Shown one piece after another: positions 34,072-42,064 of a DNA stretch of 64,000 nt (the first letter of the stretch is position 1; each line of letters begins with the position of its first letter). The stretch is from Bradyrhizobiaceae bacterium Ga0074131 (lineage in GTDB: Bacteria; Pseudomonadota; Alphaproteobacteria; Rhizobiales; Xanthobacteraceae). The stretch covers positions 62,001 through 126,000 of the forward strand of contig LNEC01000004.1 of assembly GCA_001464035.1 (NCBI GenBank), read 5' to 3'. Both the position numbers and the translations under genes were made by a program. The notes under the pieces are model-generated. The model saw only the letters and a list, made by a program, of their open reading frames with translations. It was not told where the DNA came from and did not search any database.

Positions 34072-34152
34072 TTACTTGCGGACGGCGCACGCATACATAT
34101 TGATTTCCATGCCGACCGGCACTTCGACGATCTTCGGTGTCTTCCAAGCCAT
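34072..34152 (-). CDS. pqqA: PQQ precursor peptide PqqA
   Basis: A 26-residue peptide beginning MAWKTPKIVEVPVG. Its conserved Glu16 and Tyr20 (MEINMY, the ExxxY pair) are the atoms' source for PQQ. PqqE joins these side chains, then the peptide is cut and oxidised. The start at 34152 has AAGGAG upstream. It heads the operon pqqA-B-C-D-E-pip-(29034 gene). It was found by reading the strand directly because it is too short for ordinary gene calling. Confidence 0.97.
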   Translation of the reverse strand: MAWKTPKIVEVPVGMEINMYACAVRK

Positions 34153-34258
34153 TTAGCTCTCCTTTTGAACCGGACGATCTTCCGCCCTCAGTATACAAAC
34201 TACTGCGGAATGAAAAGTTCGCCAGCAAAATCTTTGGTCGCACGCGTTCGTGCTGCGG

Positions 34259-34285
34259 TGCACAAGTTGATCACCTATTTGTGCA
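34259..34285. promoter_or_regulatory. Inverted repeat upstream of pqqA, possible operator
   Basis: TGCACAA at 34259-34265 and TTGTGCA at 34279-34285 form a perfect 7-base dyad with a 13-base spacer, about 107 bases upstream of the pqqA start. The flanks (GCGG and CCGC) extend the symmetry imperfectly. This size and symmetry suit a dimeric regulator. It also lies upstream of the plus-strand gene at 34445, so it could serve either side. Confidence 0.35.
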
Positions 34286-34444
34286 GGCCGCACGTCAAAA
34301 CAAACATGATCATCGGGTTCAAAATGACGCGCGGCTCCCTAGATGCCGACTTCGCTCTGGGTGAGCGGCGGGCATTCAAGAAGCGGACCTGTGCGATGTC
34401 GCCGGATTTGGCTGGAACTCCGCGATGGAAGGTGGTTTGGCGCA

Positions 34445-34702
34445 ATGCCCCGGTATTTTTTCAACACGCGACTTGGCGACGAATTGATCTCCGATCCCGA
34501 AGGCGAACAGCTGAGGGATCCCGATCAGGCATGGGAAATTGCGCGCGCCATGATCCGGGAATTGCTCAAGCTCGAAGGCGCGGAGGGCGGTCTGTTGAAC
34601 GCGAGCCTCGAAGTGACCGATGACACCGGCGAAATCGTGCTGGAGTTTCCGTTCACCGAGGCGATCCTCGACATCCCCAGCGAGCCCGTTACCAGGCACT
34701 GA
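34445..34702 (+). CDS. DUF6894-type small protein
   Basis: An 85-residue protein starting MPRYFFNTRLGDELISDPEG, the typical opening of DUF6894 proteins that are abundant in Bradyrhizobium and relatives. The middle is a conserved helix (DQAWEIARAMIRELLK) and the end a strand-rich VTDDTGEIVLEFPF. The function is unknown. The ATG at 34445 fits the family start; upstream in-frame codons look non-coding. Confidence 0.8.
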   Translation: MPRYFFNTRLGDELISDPEGEQLRDPDQAWEIARAMIRELLKLEGAEGGLLNASLEVTDDTGEIVLEFPFTEAILDIPSEPVTRH

Positions 34703-34881
34703 CACCGCCAGACCTGGGCATTCCTGAATGGCTTGACAGGCCAGACCTGGAATCCGGGGAGTTGCGGGCAAAACAAGCTGAAGATCCCTGGGTTCTGCTG
34801 GCGCACGTCCGGAATGGGGCCGATGGCGGTCGACAACCATTGCCGCGCGGCGCTACAAGCGGGCGATCAACGGAGCTGTCC

Positions 34882-36279
34882 ATGCAAGATCTCTGGCGTC
34901 TGCCGGCTACCGATATCGCTGCCCTGGTAAGGTCGAAGAAGATCTCGGCGAAGGAGGCGGCATCCGCGGCACTGGCCCGGCTCGATGCGGTCAATCCGAA
35001 GATCAATGCCGTGGTCGACCATCGGCCGGCGGATGTGCTGACCCAGGCCGCCGCCGTCGATGCGGCGATTGCGCGGGGCGAGGACCCCGGCCCGCTGGCG
35101 GGGGTGCCGGTGACGGTCAAGGTCAATATCGACCAGGAAGGGTTTGCCACCACCAACGGCCTGAAGCTGCAGCGCGAGGTCATCGCGAAAACCAATAGCC
35201 CGGTGATCGACAATCTGCGCAAGGCCGGCGCCGTCATTCTCGGGCGCACCAACTGCCCGGCGTTCTCCTATCGCTGGTTCACCACCAACCTGATCCATGG
35301 CGATACCCGAAATCCGCGCGACGCGAGCATCACGCCCGGGGGCTCGTCCGGTGGGGCAGGAGCGGCGGTCGCGGCGGGCATCGGCCACATCGCCCATGGC
35401 ACCGATATTGCCGGATCGATCCGCTACCCCGCCTATGCCTGCGGCGTGCATGGCCTGCGTCCGACGGTCGGACGCGTCGCGGCCTTCAATGGCGCGCTGC
35501 CGGAGCGCCCGATCGGCCCGCAGATGTCAGCGGTATCGGGTCCGCTAGCGCGAACCATCGGCGACATCAGGATCGCGCTGGCGGCGATGGCGGGCTACGA
35601 CGCGCGCGATCCCTGGTGGGTGCCGGCGCCGCTGCAAGGGCCGGCGATGCCAAAGCGCGCCGCCCTGTGTCCCAATCCCGACGGACTCGATCCGGTGGCG
35701 GAAGTAAGGGCCGCCGTTGCGGACGCCGGCAAGCGGCTGGAGCGCGCGGGATGGGTGGTCGAAGAGGTTGAGACGCCGCCGCTGCGCGAGGCGGCCGAGC
35801 TGCAGACCAAACTATGGCTTGGCGATGGCTATGAAGCGCAACTGGCCGCCGCCGAGCGCGAAGGCGATCCCGGCGCGCTGGCCTGCCTGCGCGGCAATAG
35901 GCCCAAGGTTTTTCCGTTCGACGCCGACGCCCTCTCGAAAGCCCTGACGCGGCGCGCGACCCTGGCCCGCCAGTGGCTTCTATTCCTGGACAAGTATAGC
36001 GTGCTGGTGATGCCGGTGTCCGGCGAACTGCCATTCCCGGACCAGCTTGACGTCAAGGACGAGGCCTCCTTCGCCCGGGTGTGGCGTGCGCAACTGACGC
36101 AGATCGCCATTCCCTTCCTGGGGCTGCCGGGGTTAACGGTATCCACCGGTCTGGTGGGCCGCGTTCCCGTCGGCGTTCAGGTCGTCTCCGGCCGCTACCG
36201 CGAGGATCTCTGTTTGCTCGCGGGCGAGGCGATCGAAGCCGGCGGAACCCCGTCGGCGGCGATCGATCCCGCCGGCTGA
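34882..36279 (+). CDS. Amidase (amidase signature family)
   Basis: Hydrolyses a carboxamide of unknown identity with a Ser-cisSer-Lys triad. From ATG 34882 the product has 465 residues: Lys80 in VPVTVKVNI, the GGSSGGAGAAVAAG signature (about 153-166) and the nucleophile Ser179 in GTDIAGSIRYPA. Length and order are normal. Upstream in-frame codons to 34762 do not resemble the family. The next genes, glutathione peroxidase and DUF3297, follow closely on the same strand. Substrate is not predictable; amidase, indoleacetamide hydrolase-like or other activities are all possible. Confidence 0.85.
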   Translation: MQDLWRLPATDIAALVRSKKISAKEAASAALARLDAVNPKINAVVDHRPADVLTQAAAVDAAIARGEDPGPLAGVPVTVKVNIDQEGFATTNGLKLQREVIAKTNSPVIDNLRKAGAVILGRTNCPAFSYRWFTTNLIHGDTRNPRDASITPGGSSGGAGAAVAAGIGHIAHGTDIAGSIRYPAYACGVHGLRPTVGRVAAFNGALPERPIGPQMSAVSGPLARTIGDIRIALAAMAGYDARDPWWVPAPLQGPAMPKRAALCPNPDGLDPVAEVRAAVADAGKRLERAGWVVEEVETPPLREAAELQTKLWLGDGYEAQLAAAEREGDPGALACLRGNRPKVFPFDADALSKALTRRATLARQWLLFLDKYSVLVMPVSGELPFPDQLDVKDEASFARVWRAQLTQIAIPFLGLPGLTVSTGLVGRVPVGVQVVSGRYREDLCLLAGEAIEAGGTPSAAIDPAG

Positions 36280-36313
36280 GCGGATCGTGCCGCTTTCGAA
36301 CGAGAGAACATTG

Positions 36314-36790
36314 ATGACGGGCGTTCATGATTTCACGGCGAAGTCGCTGGCCGGCGAGGACATTCCGTTGAAGCGGTTCGAAGGACAAGTGCTGCTGATC
36401 GTCAACACCGCGAGCAAGTGCGGATTCACCCCGCAATACAAGGGCCTCGAGACGCTGCATCAGAAGCTCAACGCGCGCGGCTTTTCGGTGCTCGGATTTC
36501 CGTGCAATCAGTTCGGCGGCCAGGAACCCGGCAACGCCGAGCAGATCGAGCAGTTCTGTTCAAGCAACTATGCCGTCACCTTCCCGATGTTCGCCAAGGT
36601 CGACGTCAACGGCAGCAACGAGCATCCGCTGTTTGCCTATCTGAAGAACGCAAAATCCGGCCTGCTCGGCCCGTCGATCAAATGGAATTTCACCAAATTC
36701 CTGGTCGACCGTTCCGGCAAGGTGGTCGCGCGGCATGCGCCGACGGCGAGGCCGGAAGCACTGACGAAAGAAATCGAGGCACTGCTATGA
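36314..36790 (+). CDS. Glutathione peroxidase (cysteine type)
   Basis: Reduces peroxides with thiol donors, probably thioredoxin or glutathione. The 158-residue protein has the peroxidatic Cys36 in NTASKCGFTPQY (Cys replacing selenocysteine), Gln in GFPCNQFGGQEPG, and Trp in IKWNFTKFL, the catalytic tetrad region. The ATG at 36314 gives a standard N-terminus; in-frame ATG at 36287 is upstream of it. The stop overlaps the next gene as ATGA. Confidence 0.93.
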   Translation: MTGVHDFTAKSLAGEDIPLKRFEGQVLLIVNTASKCGFTPQYKGLETLHQKLNARGFSVLGFPCNQFGGQEPGNAEQIEQFCSSNYAVTFPMFAKVDVNGSNEHPLFAYLKNAKSGLLGPSIKWNFTKFLVDRSGKVVARHAPTARPEALTKEIEALL

Positions 36791-37056
36791 ACGAAAAGAA
36801 CGAGGCCATGAGCGACCAGTTTCCGGACCGCCTGTCCACCAACCCGCAAAGCCCGTACTACAATGAAGAGCTGCTGTCGCGCGACGTCGGCATCCGCTTT
36901 AAGGGCGCCGAGAAGACCAATGTCGAGGAATATTGCATCAGCGAGGGCTGGGTGCGCGTCACCGCGGGCAACGCCAAGGACCGCTACGGCAATCCGCTGA
37001 CCATCAAGGTCCACGGCCCGGTCGAGCCGTATTTTAGGGACAAGGCGGGGTCATGA
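36787..37056 (+). CDS. DUF3297 family protein
   Basis: An 89-residue protein with the DUF3297 pattern DRLSTNPQSPYYNEELLSRD, VGIRFKGAEKTNVEEYCISE and GWVRVTAGNAKDRYGNPLT. The function is unknown. Its ATG overlaps the glutathione peroxidase stop, so both are made together, hinting at an oxidative-stress connection. A second in-frame ATG (MSDQFPDRL) is seven codons further. Confidence 0.85.
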   Translation: MNEKNEAMSDQFPDRLSTNPQSPYYNEELLSRDVGIRFKGAEKTNVEEYCISEGWVRVTAGNAKDRYGNPLTIKVHGPVEPYFRDKAGS

Positions 37057-37095
37057 CATTCTCGTTCATTGCGAGACCGCCGGCGCTGAATGCGT

Positions 37096-38451
37096 CTACG
37101 ACAGCCGCATGTCCAACAGCCGCCGGCCCTCGCCCTTCAGCAGTTTCTTCACCGCGCTGGAGGCGATGACCTCGCCGTTGTTGGCGTAAGCCTCGTGGTT
37201 CTTCTCGATGTCGTCAAGGCGGTAGAGATAGTTGACCATGAAGCCTGCGGACTCGCGCAGGCCCTTCGGCGAGAGGTCGCCGAGCCAGTCGATCCGTTCC
37301 AGCCGCGCGCCGTTGCCGAGATGGAATCGCGCCACCGAATCGATCAGCCGGCCTTTTGAGGTGCGCGCCTTCAGAAAATAATGCGCCGCCAGCGGCTCCA
37401 GCACCGCGCGCAGTTTTGTCGCGAGCTCGGCATCCTCGAACCAGCCGGGTTTTTCCAGATTTTCGAGCAGCGTGCGCTCCTCGTCGGAAACCGGCACGTC
37501 GCTCGCCCCTTTCAGCCACGCGACAAAACCGGGCACCGGCGACAGGGTGACGAAATTTTCAAGCTTCGGCAGTTCGCGCCGCAATTCCTCGACCACCTGC
37601 TTGATCAGAAAGCTGCCGAACGAAATGCCGCCGAGGCCTTTCTGGGTGTTGGAGATCGAATAGAACACCGCGGTGCGCGCGCGCTCGATCGGCACCAGCG
37701 GCCGGTCTTCGGCGAGCAGCGGCGCGATTGCGGTGGGGATCGCCTCGGTCAGCGCCACCTCGACGAAAATCAGGGGCTCGTCGACCAAAGCGGGATGAAA
37801 GAACGCGTAGCAGCGCCGGTCGACCGGGTCGATGCGGCGGCGAAGATCGTCCCAGTCGCGGATCTCGTGCACCGCCTCGTAGCGGATGATCTGTTCCAGA
37901 ATGTTCGCCGGCGTCTGCCAATCGATTCTGCGCAGCACGAGAAATCCCCTGTTGAACCATGAAGACAACAGATGCACGACGTCGCGGTCGAGCCCAACCA
38001 GATCGTCGTGCCCGTTCATCAGGTCGAGCAGATCGGCGCGCAGCGCCACCAGTTCGCTGGTGCCGCCGGGCGCGCGGTTCAGCCGCCGGATCAGTTCCTG
38101 ACGCCGCGGTTCGGATGCGAAGTGCAGGTCGCTGGCGTCATGGTCGGACGGCTGCGCGCGCCAGGCCTCGATTGCCTGCGAAAGCCTCTCCCGGTCCGGA
38201 CCATAGGACCGGGCCAGGGTTTCGAAGAACGCCAGCCGGCCGGCCTCGTCGAGTTGACGATAGCGGTCGAGCACCTCGCGCGCGATCGCGGTGCCGGAAG
38301 CCTCGCCGCGGCCCGACAGCAACGCCTCGCACAAAGCGATCAGTTCGGAGGCGTCCTGTTTCGCATCCGGCGGCCCGCCGCGGCGAAGCAGGGTTCGGCC
38401 GCGCTCGGAGATCGAGGCCAGGAGGTCGGAGAAGAAGGCGTTGCTGCTCAT
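37096..38451 (-). CDS. Malonyl-CoA decarboxylase
   Basis: Converts malonyl-CoA to acetyl-CoA and CO2. The 451-residue product matches the family: an N-terminal helical domain (LLASISERGRTLLRRGG onward) and a catalytic GNAT-like domain with FFHPALVDEPLIFVEVALT, FYSISNTQKGLGGISFGSF and the His in ARFHLGNGARLERIDWLGD, corresponding to the conserved HLxNGA motif. In rhizobia this activity (MatA) sits with malonyl-CoA synthetase MatB and transporter MatC, but neither is next to it here. The ATG at 38451 starts MSSNAFFSDLL. Confidence 0.92.
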   Translation of the reverse strand: MSSNAFFSDLLASISERGRTLLRRGGPPDAKQDASELIALCEALLSGRGEASGTAIAREVLDRYRQLDEAGRLAFFETLARSYGPDRERLSQAIEAWRAQPSDHDASDLHFASEPRRQELIRRLNRAPGGTSELVALRADLLDLMNGHDDLVGLDRDVVHLLSSWFNRGFLVLRRIDWQTPANILEQIIRYEAVHEIRDWDDLRRRIDPVDRRCYAFFHPALVDEPLIFVEVALTEAIPTAIAPLLAEDRPLVPIERARTAVFYSISNTQKGLGGISFGSFLIKQVVEELRRELPKLENFVTLSPVPGFVAWLKGASDVPVSDEERTLLENLEKPGWFEDAELATKLRAVLEPLAAHYFLKARTSKGRLIDSVARFHLGNGARLERIDWLGDLSPKGLRESAGFMVNYLYRLDDIEKNHEAYANNGEVIASSAVKKLLKGEGRRLLDMRLS

Positions 38452-38707
38452 GGAGGGCGGTCGAATCCGGATTGGTGGGGATGCTAAAGGTGATTTGCCC
38501 GACGTGTTAAGGGAAATTGTGCCCGTCGGGTTGATCTGTCGCGGATTTCCGGAGGGCAGCCGGCCGTCCCAAACCAAAAAAAGTCGAAAACAACCCCATG
38601 CACAGTAGAGTTAGCGGGTACGGAGCGGAAACAACACCACTGCTAGCGGGCCTAAAACGTGCTATCCTAGGAGCCCGTTCCGGCCGTTCGATCAAAGGAC
38701 ATCGAGC

Positions 38708-39190
38708 TTGAGCGTTGCCTTTACCAAGGAAGACAGTGCCGAAACGGCGGCGGAAACCCTGCTGCCGGACCGCCCCGTTTCGCCGCATCCGAACCTCGTC
38801 ACGGAAGCGGGATTGAAGGCGCTGGAGTTGCAACTCCAGCAGGCCCGCGAGGCCTACGAGACGGCGCGGAAAATCGAGGACGTCAACGAACGAAGGCGGC
38901 AGGCAGCGGCCCCCTTGCGCGATGCGCGCTATTTTGCGGCAAGGGTTCGGACGGCGCAGGTCGTCGCCGACCCCACTTCAACCGACATCGTGGCCTTTGG
39001 CAGCACGGTGACATTCAGGCGTGACGACGGGCGCATCCAGACATATCGCATCGTGGGAGAGGACGAAGCGGACCCCAAGGCCGGTACTATTTCGTTTGTA
39101 TCTCCGGTGGCGAGGTCCCTCATGGGCAAGGCTGTCGGGGATGTCGTCGGCGCGTCGCGGCAGGAGTTGGAGGTCATGGCGATCTCGTAG
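38708..39190 (+). CDS. GreA/GreB-family elongation factor-like protein
   Basis: A 160-residue protein with the Gre layout. An N-terminal coiled coil (GLKALELQLQQAREAYETAR, about 36-75) is followed by a C-terminal FKBP-like domain with VAFGSTVTFRRDDGR and TYRIVGEDEADPKAGTISFV, SPVARSLMGKAVGD. It presumably binds RNA polymerase near the secondary channel. The start is TTG 38708 with AAAGGA upstream. The coiled-coil tip in canonical GreA carries acidic residues; EDVNERR here may play that part, so cleavage activity is uncertain. Confidence 0.85.
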   Translation: MSVAFTKEDSAETAAETLLPDRPVSPHPNLVTEAGLKALELQLQQAREAYETARKIEDVNERRRQAAAPLRDARYFAARVRTAQVVADPTSTDIVAFGSTVTFRRDDGRIQTYRIVGEDEADPKAGTISFVSPVARSLMGKAVGDVVGASRQELEVMAIS

Positions 39191-39195
39191 ATCCG

Positions 39196-39378
39196 CTAAT
39201 CCCGCCTAGTGCGGGTGAACATCACAAGCACAGGAACAAAAAGTCCAAAAGAGTCAATCGGCCGAAAGATCCCAAAGCGCACATACTCGATATAATGCAT
39301 CTCTGCGGCTACAACGGAAGCCGCGACTAACGCGCAAAGATTTGCGATCGATGTTGGGCGCGAACCGGTGAGATTCAT
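39196..39378 (-). CDS. Possible small hydrophobic protein
   Basis: A 60-residue frame from ATG 39378 with GAGG upstream. Two hydrophobic stretches (IANLCALVAASVVAAEM and SFGLFVPVLVMFTRTR) suggest a small membrane protein. I do not recognise it, and AT-richer base use than the neighbours makes it uncertain; it may be non-coding. Confidence 0.3.
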   Translation of the reverse strand: MNLTGSRPTSIANLCALVAASVVAAEMHYIEYVRFGIFRPIDSFGLFVPVLVMFTRTRRD

Positions 39379-39407
39379 TGCGGCTGACCTCGAATTGCTA
39401 ACCAGTT

Positions 39408-39491
39408 CGTAGGATGGGTTGAGCCCTTCGCGAAACTATCACCGTGTTCCTTGCCGACTTGATGGGTATCGCTCCCCTCCATCGCTCTACG
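39408..39491. repeat. Degenerate palindromic repeat
   Basis: Left end CGTAGGATGGGTTGAGCCC and right end ...CCATCGCTCTACG form imperfect inverted arms. The pattern resembles a dispersed Bradyrhizobium intergenic palindrome whose intact form carries CCCATC/GATGGG arms. It lies directly beside a second palindrome at 39525-39615; the 39191-39659 gap otherwise holds only the possible small ORF. Confidence 0.45.
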
Positions 39492-39524
39492 AGCCAAGGA
39501 AGAAGCTCCACCCATCGAGCTGCG

Positions 39525-39615
39525 CCGTCATTGCGAGGAGCGCTTGCGACGAAGCAATCCATCTTTCTTGTTGCCTCACGAAAGCTGGATTGCTTCGCTA
39601 CGCTCGCAATGACGG
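39525..39615. repeat. Dispersed palindromic repeat, copy 1
   Basis: Ends CCGTCATTGCGAG and CTCGCAATGACGG are perfect inverted repeats 91 bases apart, with inner arms GAAGCAATCCA and TGGATTGCTTC. The same design occurs at 50817-50893, so this is a repeated intergenic element able to form a long stem. It lies between convergent genes' ends (gre and araC). Confidence 0.85.
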
Positions 39616-39659
39616 CAAATTACGCTTCGCTAATCCGCCCTACAGTTGGCTTGCACCCC

Positions 39660-40469
39660 TCATTCCTTCTCCGCGAACTCCGTCGGCGTCTTGCCCGTGA
39701 CCTGACGGAACGCGTGCGAGAACGCCGGCACGCTGGCGTAGCCGAGGTCGGCGGCGAGTTGCTTGACCGAGAGGTTGGCGTCGACCGACCATTTTTCGAT
39801 CGCCGCCGCAATGCGAGCGCGCTGGCACCAGCTCTTGAAGCTGAGCTGGGTTTCCGAGGCGAACAGCCGCGAGAGGGTCCGTGCCGAGGTGCCGACCTCG
39901 CGCGCCAGCGCCTCGATCTCGTGGCTGCCTGTGGGATCGCCGAGCACGATATCGGCGGCGCGGCGGCAGCGCGGCTCGTGCGGCAGGGGGATAAAGGTCG
40001 CGGAGTCCTCGGCCTCGTGCAGTTCGAGCATGGCGAGTTTTGCCAGCAGCGCGGTACGGTTGGGGTCGTTGCGGCCGTCGAACAAAGCGAGGATGGCCTG
40101 GTGCAGCAGCGGCGAGACCCGCACCACGAATTCGGCATCGAGGCTGGCGCTGCGGTCTTCCCGCGCGAGCCAGGCGAGGTCGAAATACAGCGTGCGCATC
40201 TCGATATCGGCGAGCACGTCGATGGCGTGTTCGAGCCGGGCCGGCACCCAGACCGCGCGGTCCGGCGGCACCAGCCAGCGGCCCTTCGGCGTGGTGACCT
40301 GCATGGTGCCGCAGGCGGCATACACCAGTTGCGCCTCGCGGTGCATATGGGTGTCGAGGCGGGTGCCTTTTCGGTAGAGGTTCGCAACCAAATGGAGGCC
40401 GTCGCCGGTCGAGATACGGCGCCCCTTGATCCCGGCTATTGGCTTTTCGGCGATATTCATTGGCCACAT
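39660..40469 (-). CDS. AraC-family regulator with cupin domain
   Basis: A 269-residue regulator. The N-terminal cupin (about 15-100) includes LHLVANLYRKGTRLDTHMHR, EAQLVYAACGTMQV and VPPDRAVWVPARLEHA. The C-terminal double helix-turn-helix includes ALAREVGTSARTLSRLFASE and QLAADLGYASVPAFSHAFRQ. It diverges from the MFS transporter with about 50 bases between starts, so probably controls that gene. ATG 40469 or 40460 can be the start. The ligand is unknown. Confidence 0.9.
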   Translation of the reverse strand: MWPMNIAEKPIAGIKGRRISTGDGLHLVANLYRKGTRLDTHMHREAQLVYAACGTMQVTTPKGRWLVPPDRAVWVPARLEHAIDVLADIEMRTLYFDLAWLAREDRSASLDAEFVVRVSPLLHQAILALFDGRNDPNRTALLAKLAMLELHEAEDSATFIPLPHEPRCRRAADIVLGDPTGSHEIEALAREVGTSARTLSRLFASETQLSFKSWCQRARIAAAIEKWSVDANLSVKQLAADLGYASVPAFSHAFRQVTGKTPTEFAEKE

Positions 40470-40521
40470 CCCGTCAGCGCAACCCCCTATAACCTATTTC
40501 AGGAAATTGCGGGATTCGCCA

Positions 40522-41700
40522 ATGAACAGCCCAGGCCGGGTGATCGGTTACGTCAACGCTGCCCACTTCATCGACCATTATTCGATGCTGATCTTCGCCG
40601 CCGCCATCATCGTGATGGGGCCGGCGCTCGGCATGGCCTATTCCGAACTGCTGCCCTACGCGACCCCGGGGTTTGTGGCCTTCGGCGCGGGATCGCTGCT
40701 GACCGGCTGGCTCGGCGATCGCTGGAGCCGCCGCCACATGATGGTGATCTTCTTTGCCGGCATCGGCGCCTCGATGATCGCGGTCGGCTTCGTGCAGACC
40801 CCGCTGCAGCTCGGGGCGGCGCTGCTTGCGATCGGCCTGTTCGCCTCGATCTATCATCCCGTCGGCACCGCCATGATCGTGTCCTATGCCGACCGGCTCG
40901 GCCGCGAAATGGGGCTGAACGGGGTGTGGGGCAATCTCGGCGTGGCGTCATCGGCGCTGGTGACCGGCGTGATCGGCCAGTACCTCGGCTGGCGCTGGGC
41001 CTTTATCGTGCCGGGCATCGTCACCATCCTGATCGGCGTGGCCTTCGCGCGAACCGTGGTGCATGAGGACCGCTCCGGCTTCAGGCAGGCCGCGGCGCAG
41101 GCGCGGGTGGCGAAGGCCGACATGTGGCGGGTAATTCTCGCGCTGTTCATCGTGGTGATCGCGATCTCCACCACCTTCAACGCGGTGACGGTGGCGCTGC
41201 CGAAGCTGTTCGCCGAACGCCTCGCCGACATGACCCAGAGCCCGGCGCTGCTCGGGGCGATCGCGGCCGGCGTCTACGTGTTCGGCGCCATGACCCAATA
41301 CACCATCGGCCGGCTGATCGACCGCTATTCGCTGAAGGCGGTGTCGCTGCCGCTGTCCCTCATGCTGGCGCCGTTCCTGTATCTGGCGGCGACGCTGTCC
41401 AACCTGCCGCTGATCCTGGCCGCGATCGGCATCGTGATGGGGGCGTTCGGCCAGGTCACCGTCAACGACGCCATGGTCGGCAAATACACCAGCGAGGAAT
41501 GGCGCTCACGCGCCTATTCGGTGCGCTACTTCATCGGCTTCACCGCGGCGGGCGCTTCGGTGGGCCTGGTGGCATGGCTGTACGAGCAGGGCGGTTTCGT
41601 CACCATGCTGCAGGCGTTCGCGGGACTGTGCCTGCTGGTGATCGCGGCCGCGATCATCCTGCCGGCCGAGATCAAGGTGCCGGCGGCCAGCGCGAACTGA
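40522..41700 (+). CDS. MFS transporter
   Basis: A 392-residue inner-membrane protein with about 12 hydrophobic helices and the MFS loop motif GWLGDRWSRRHMM between helices 2 and 3. IYHPVGTAMIVSYADR and GLNGVWGNLGVASSALVTG resemble the fosmidomycin-resistance/Fsr-like branch, so a drug or small-molecule exporter is plausible. The start follows a GGATTCG stretch and fits the usual N-terminus. The divergent AraC gene suggests inducible expression. Its 3' end overlaps the tail of the converging VanZ-like gene by 29 bases. Confidence 0.88.
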   Translation: MNSPGRVIGYVNAAHFIDHYSMLIFAAAIIVMGPALGMAYSELLPYATPGFVAFGAGSLLTGWLGDRWSRRHMMVIFFAGIGASMIAVGFVQTPLQLGAALLAIGLFASIYHPVGTAMIVSYADRLGREMGLNGVWGNLGVASSALVTGVIGQYLGWRWAFIVPGIVTILIGVAFARTVVHEDRSGFRQAAAQARVAKADMWRVILALFIVVIAISTTFNAVTVALPKLFAERLADMTQSPALLGAIAAGVYVFGAMTQYTIGRLIDRYSLKAVSLPLSLMLAPFLYLAATLSNLPLILAAIGIVMGAFGQVTVNDAMVGKYTSEEWRSRAYSVRYFIGFTAAGASVGLVAWLYEQGGFVTMLQAFAGLCLLVIAAAIILPAEIKVPAASAN

Positions 41701-42058
41701 TGGCGGCGGCCGCGGAGGCGGCCGCATAGCCGACGGTCGCGCCAAGGGCCGCGCCGAGCGATTTGAACTCCACATCGCGGAGACCTGGATGACGGCCGGC
41801 GGCGATGTACTGCAGCGGCTCCACCATCGCTGAAGTCAGCGACAGCGTCAGCACGATCAGCCAGAATCGCCTGGGATAGGCGGCGGCAAACAGCGCGCCG
41901 ACCGCCGCCATCACGCCAAACCGTTCGATGTTCGGTGCCAGTCCCGAGGAGGGCCGCCATCCGATCGGAACGACCGTGACCAGGACAACGGTCAGAATCG
42001 AGAGCCAGGCCGCGATCCTGAAAACCAGGCGGATATGGTTCACTCTGAAGTCCATCAT
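41672..42058 (-). CDS. VanZ-like membrane protein
   Basis: A 128-residue protein with four predicted membrane helices; WLSILTVVLVTVVPIGWRP, the conserved ERFGVMAAVGALFAAAYPRR and SAMVEPLQYIAAGRHPGLRD fit the VanZ-like family. It probably sits in the inner membrane; its role is unknown. It lies six bases downstream of the GH26-like gene and shares its strand with the polysaccharide genes, so may belong to that operon. Confidence 0.75.
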   Translation of the reverse strand: MMDFRVNHIRLVFRIAAWLSILTVVLVTVVPIGWRPSSGLAPNIERFGVMAAVGALFAAAYPRRFWLIVLTLSLTSAMVEPLQYIAAGRHPGLRDVEFKSLGAALGATVGYAAASAAAAISSRWPPAP

Positions 42059-42064
42059 TCCGGA

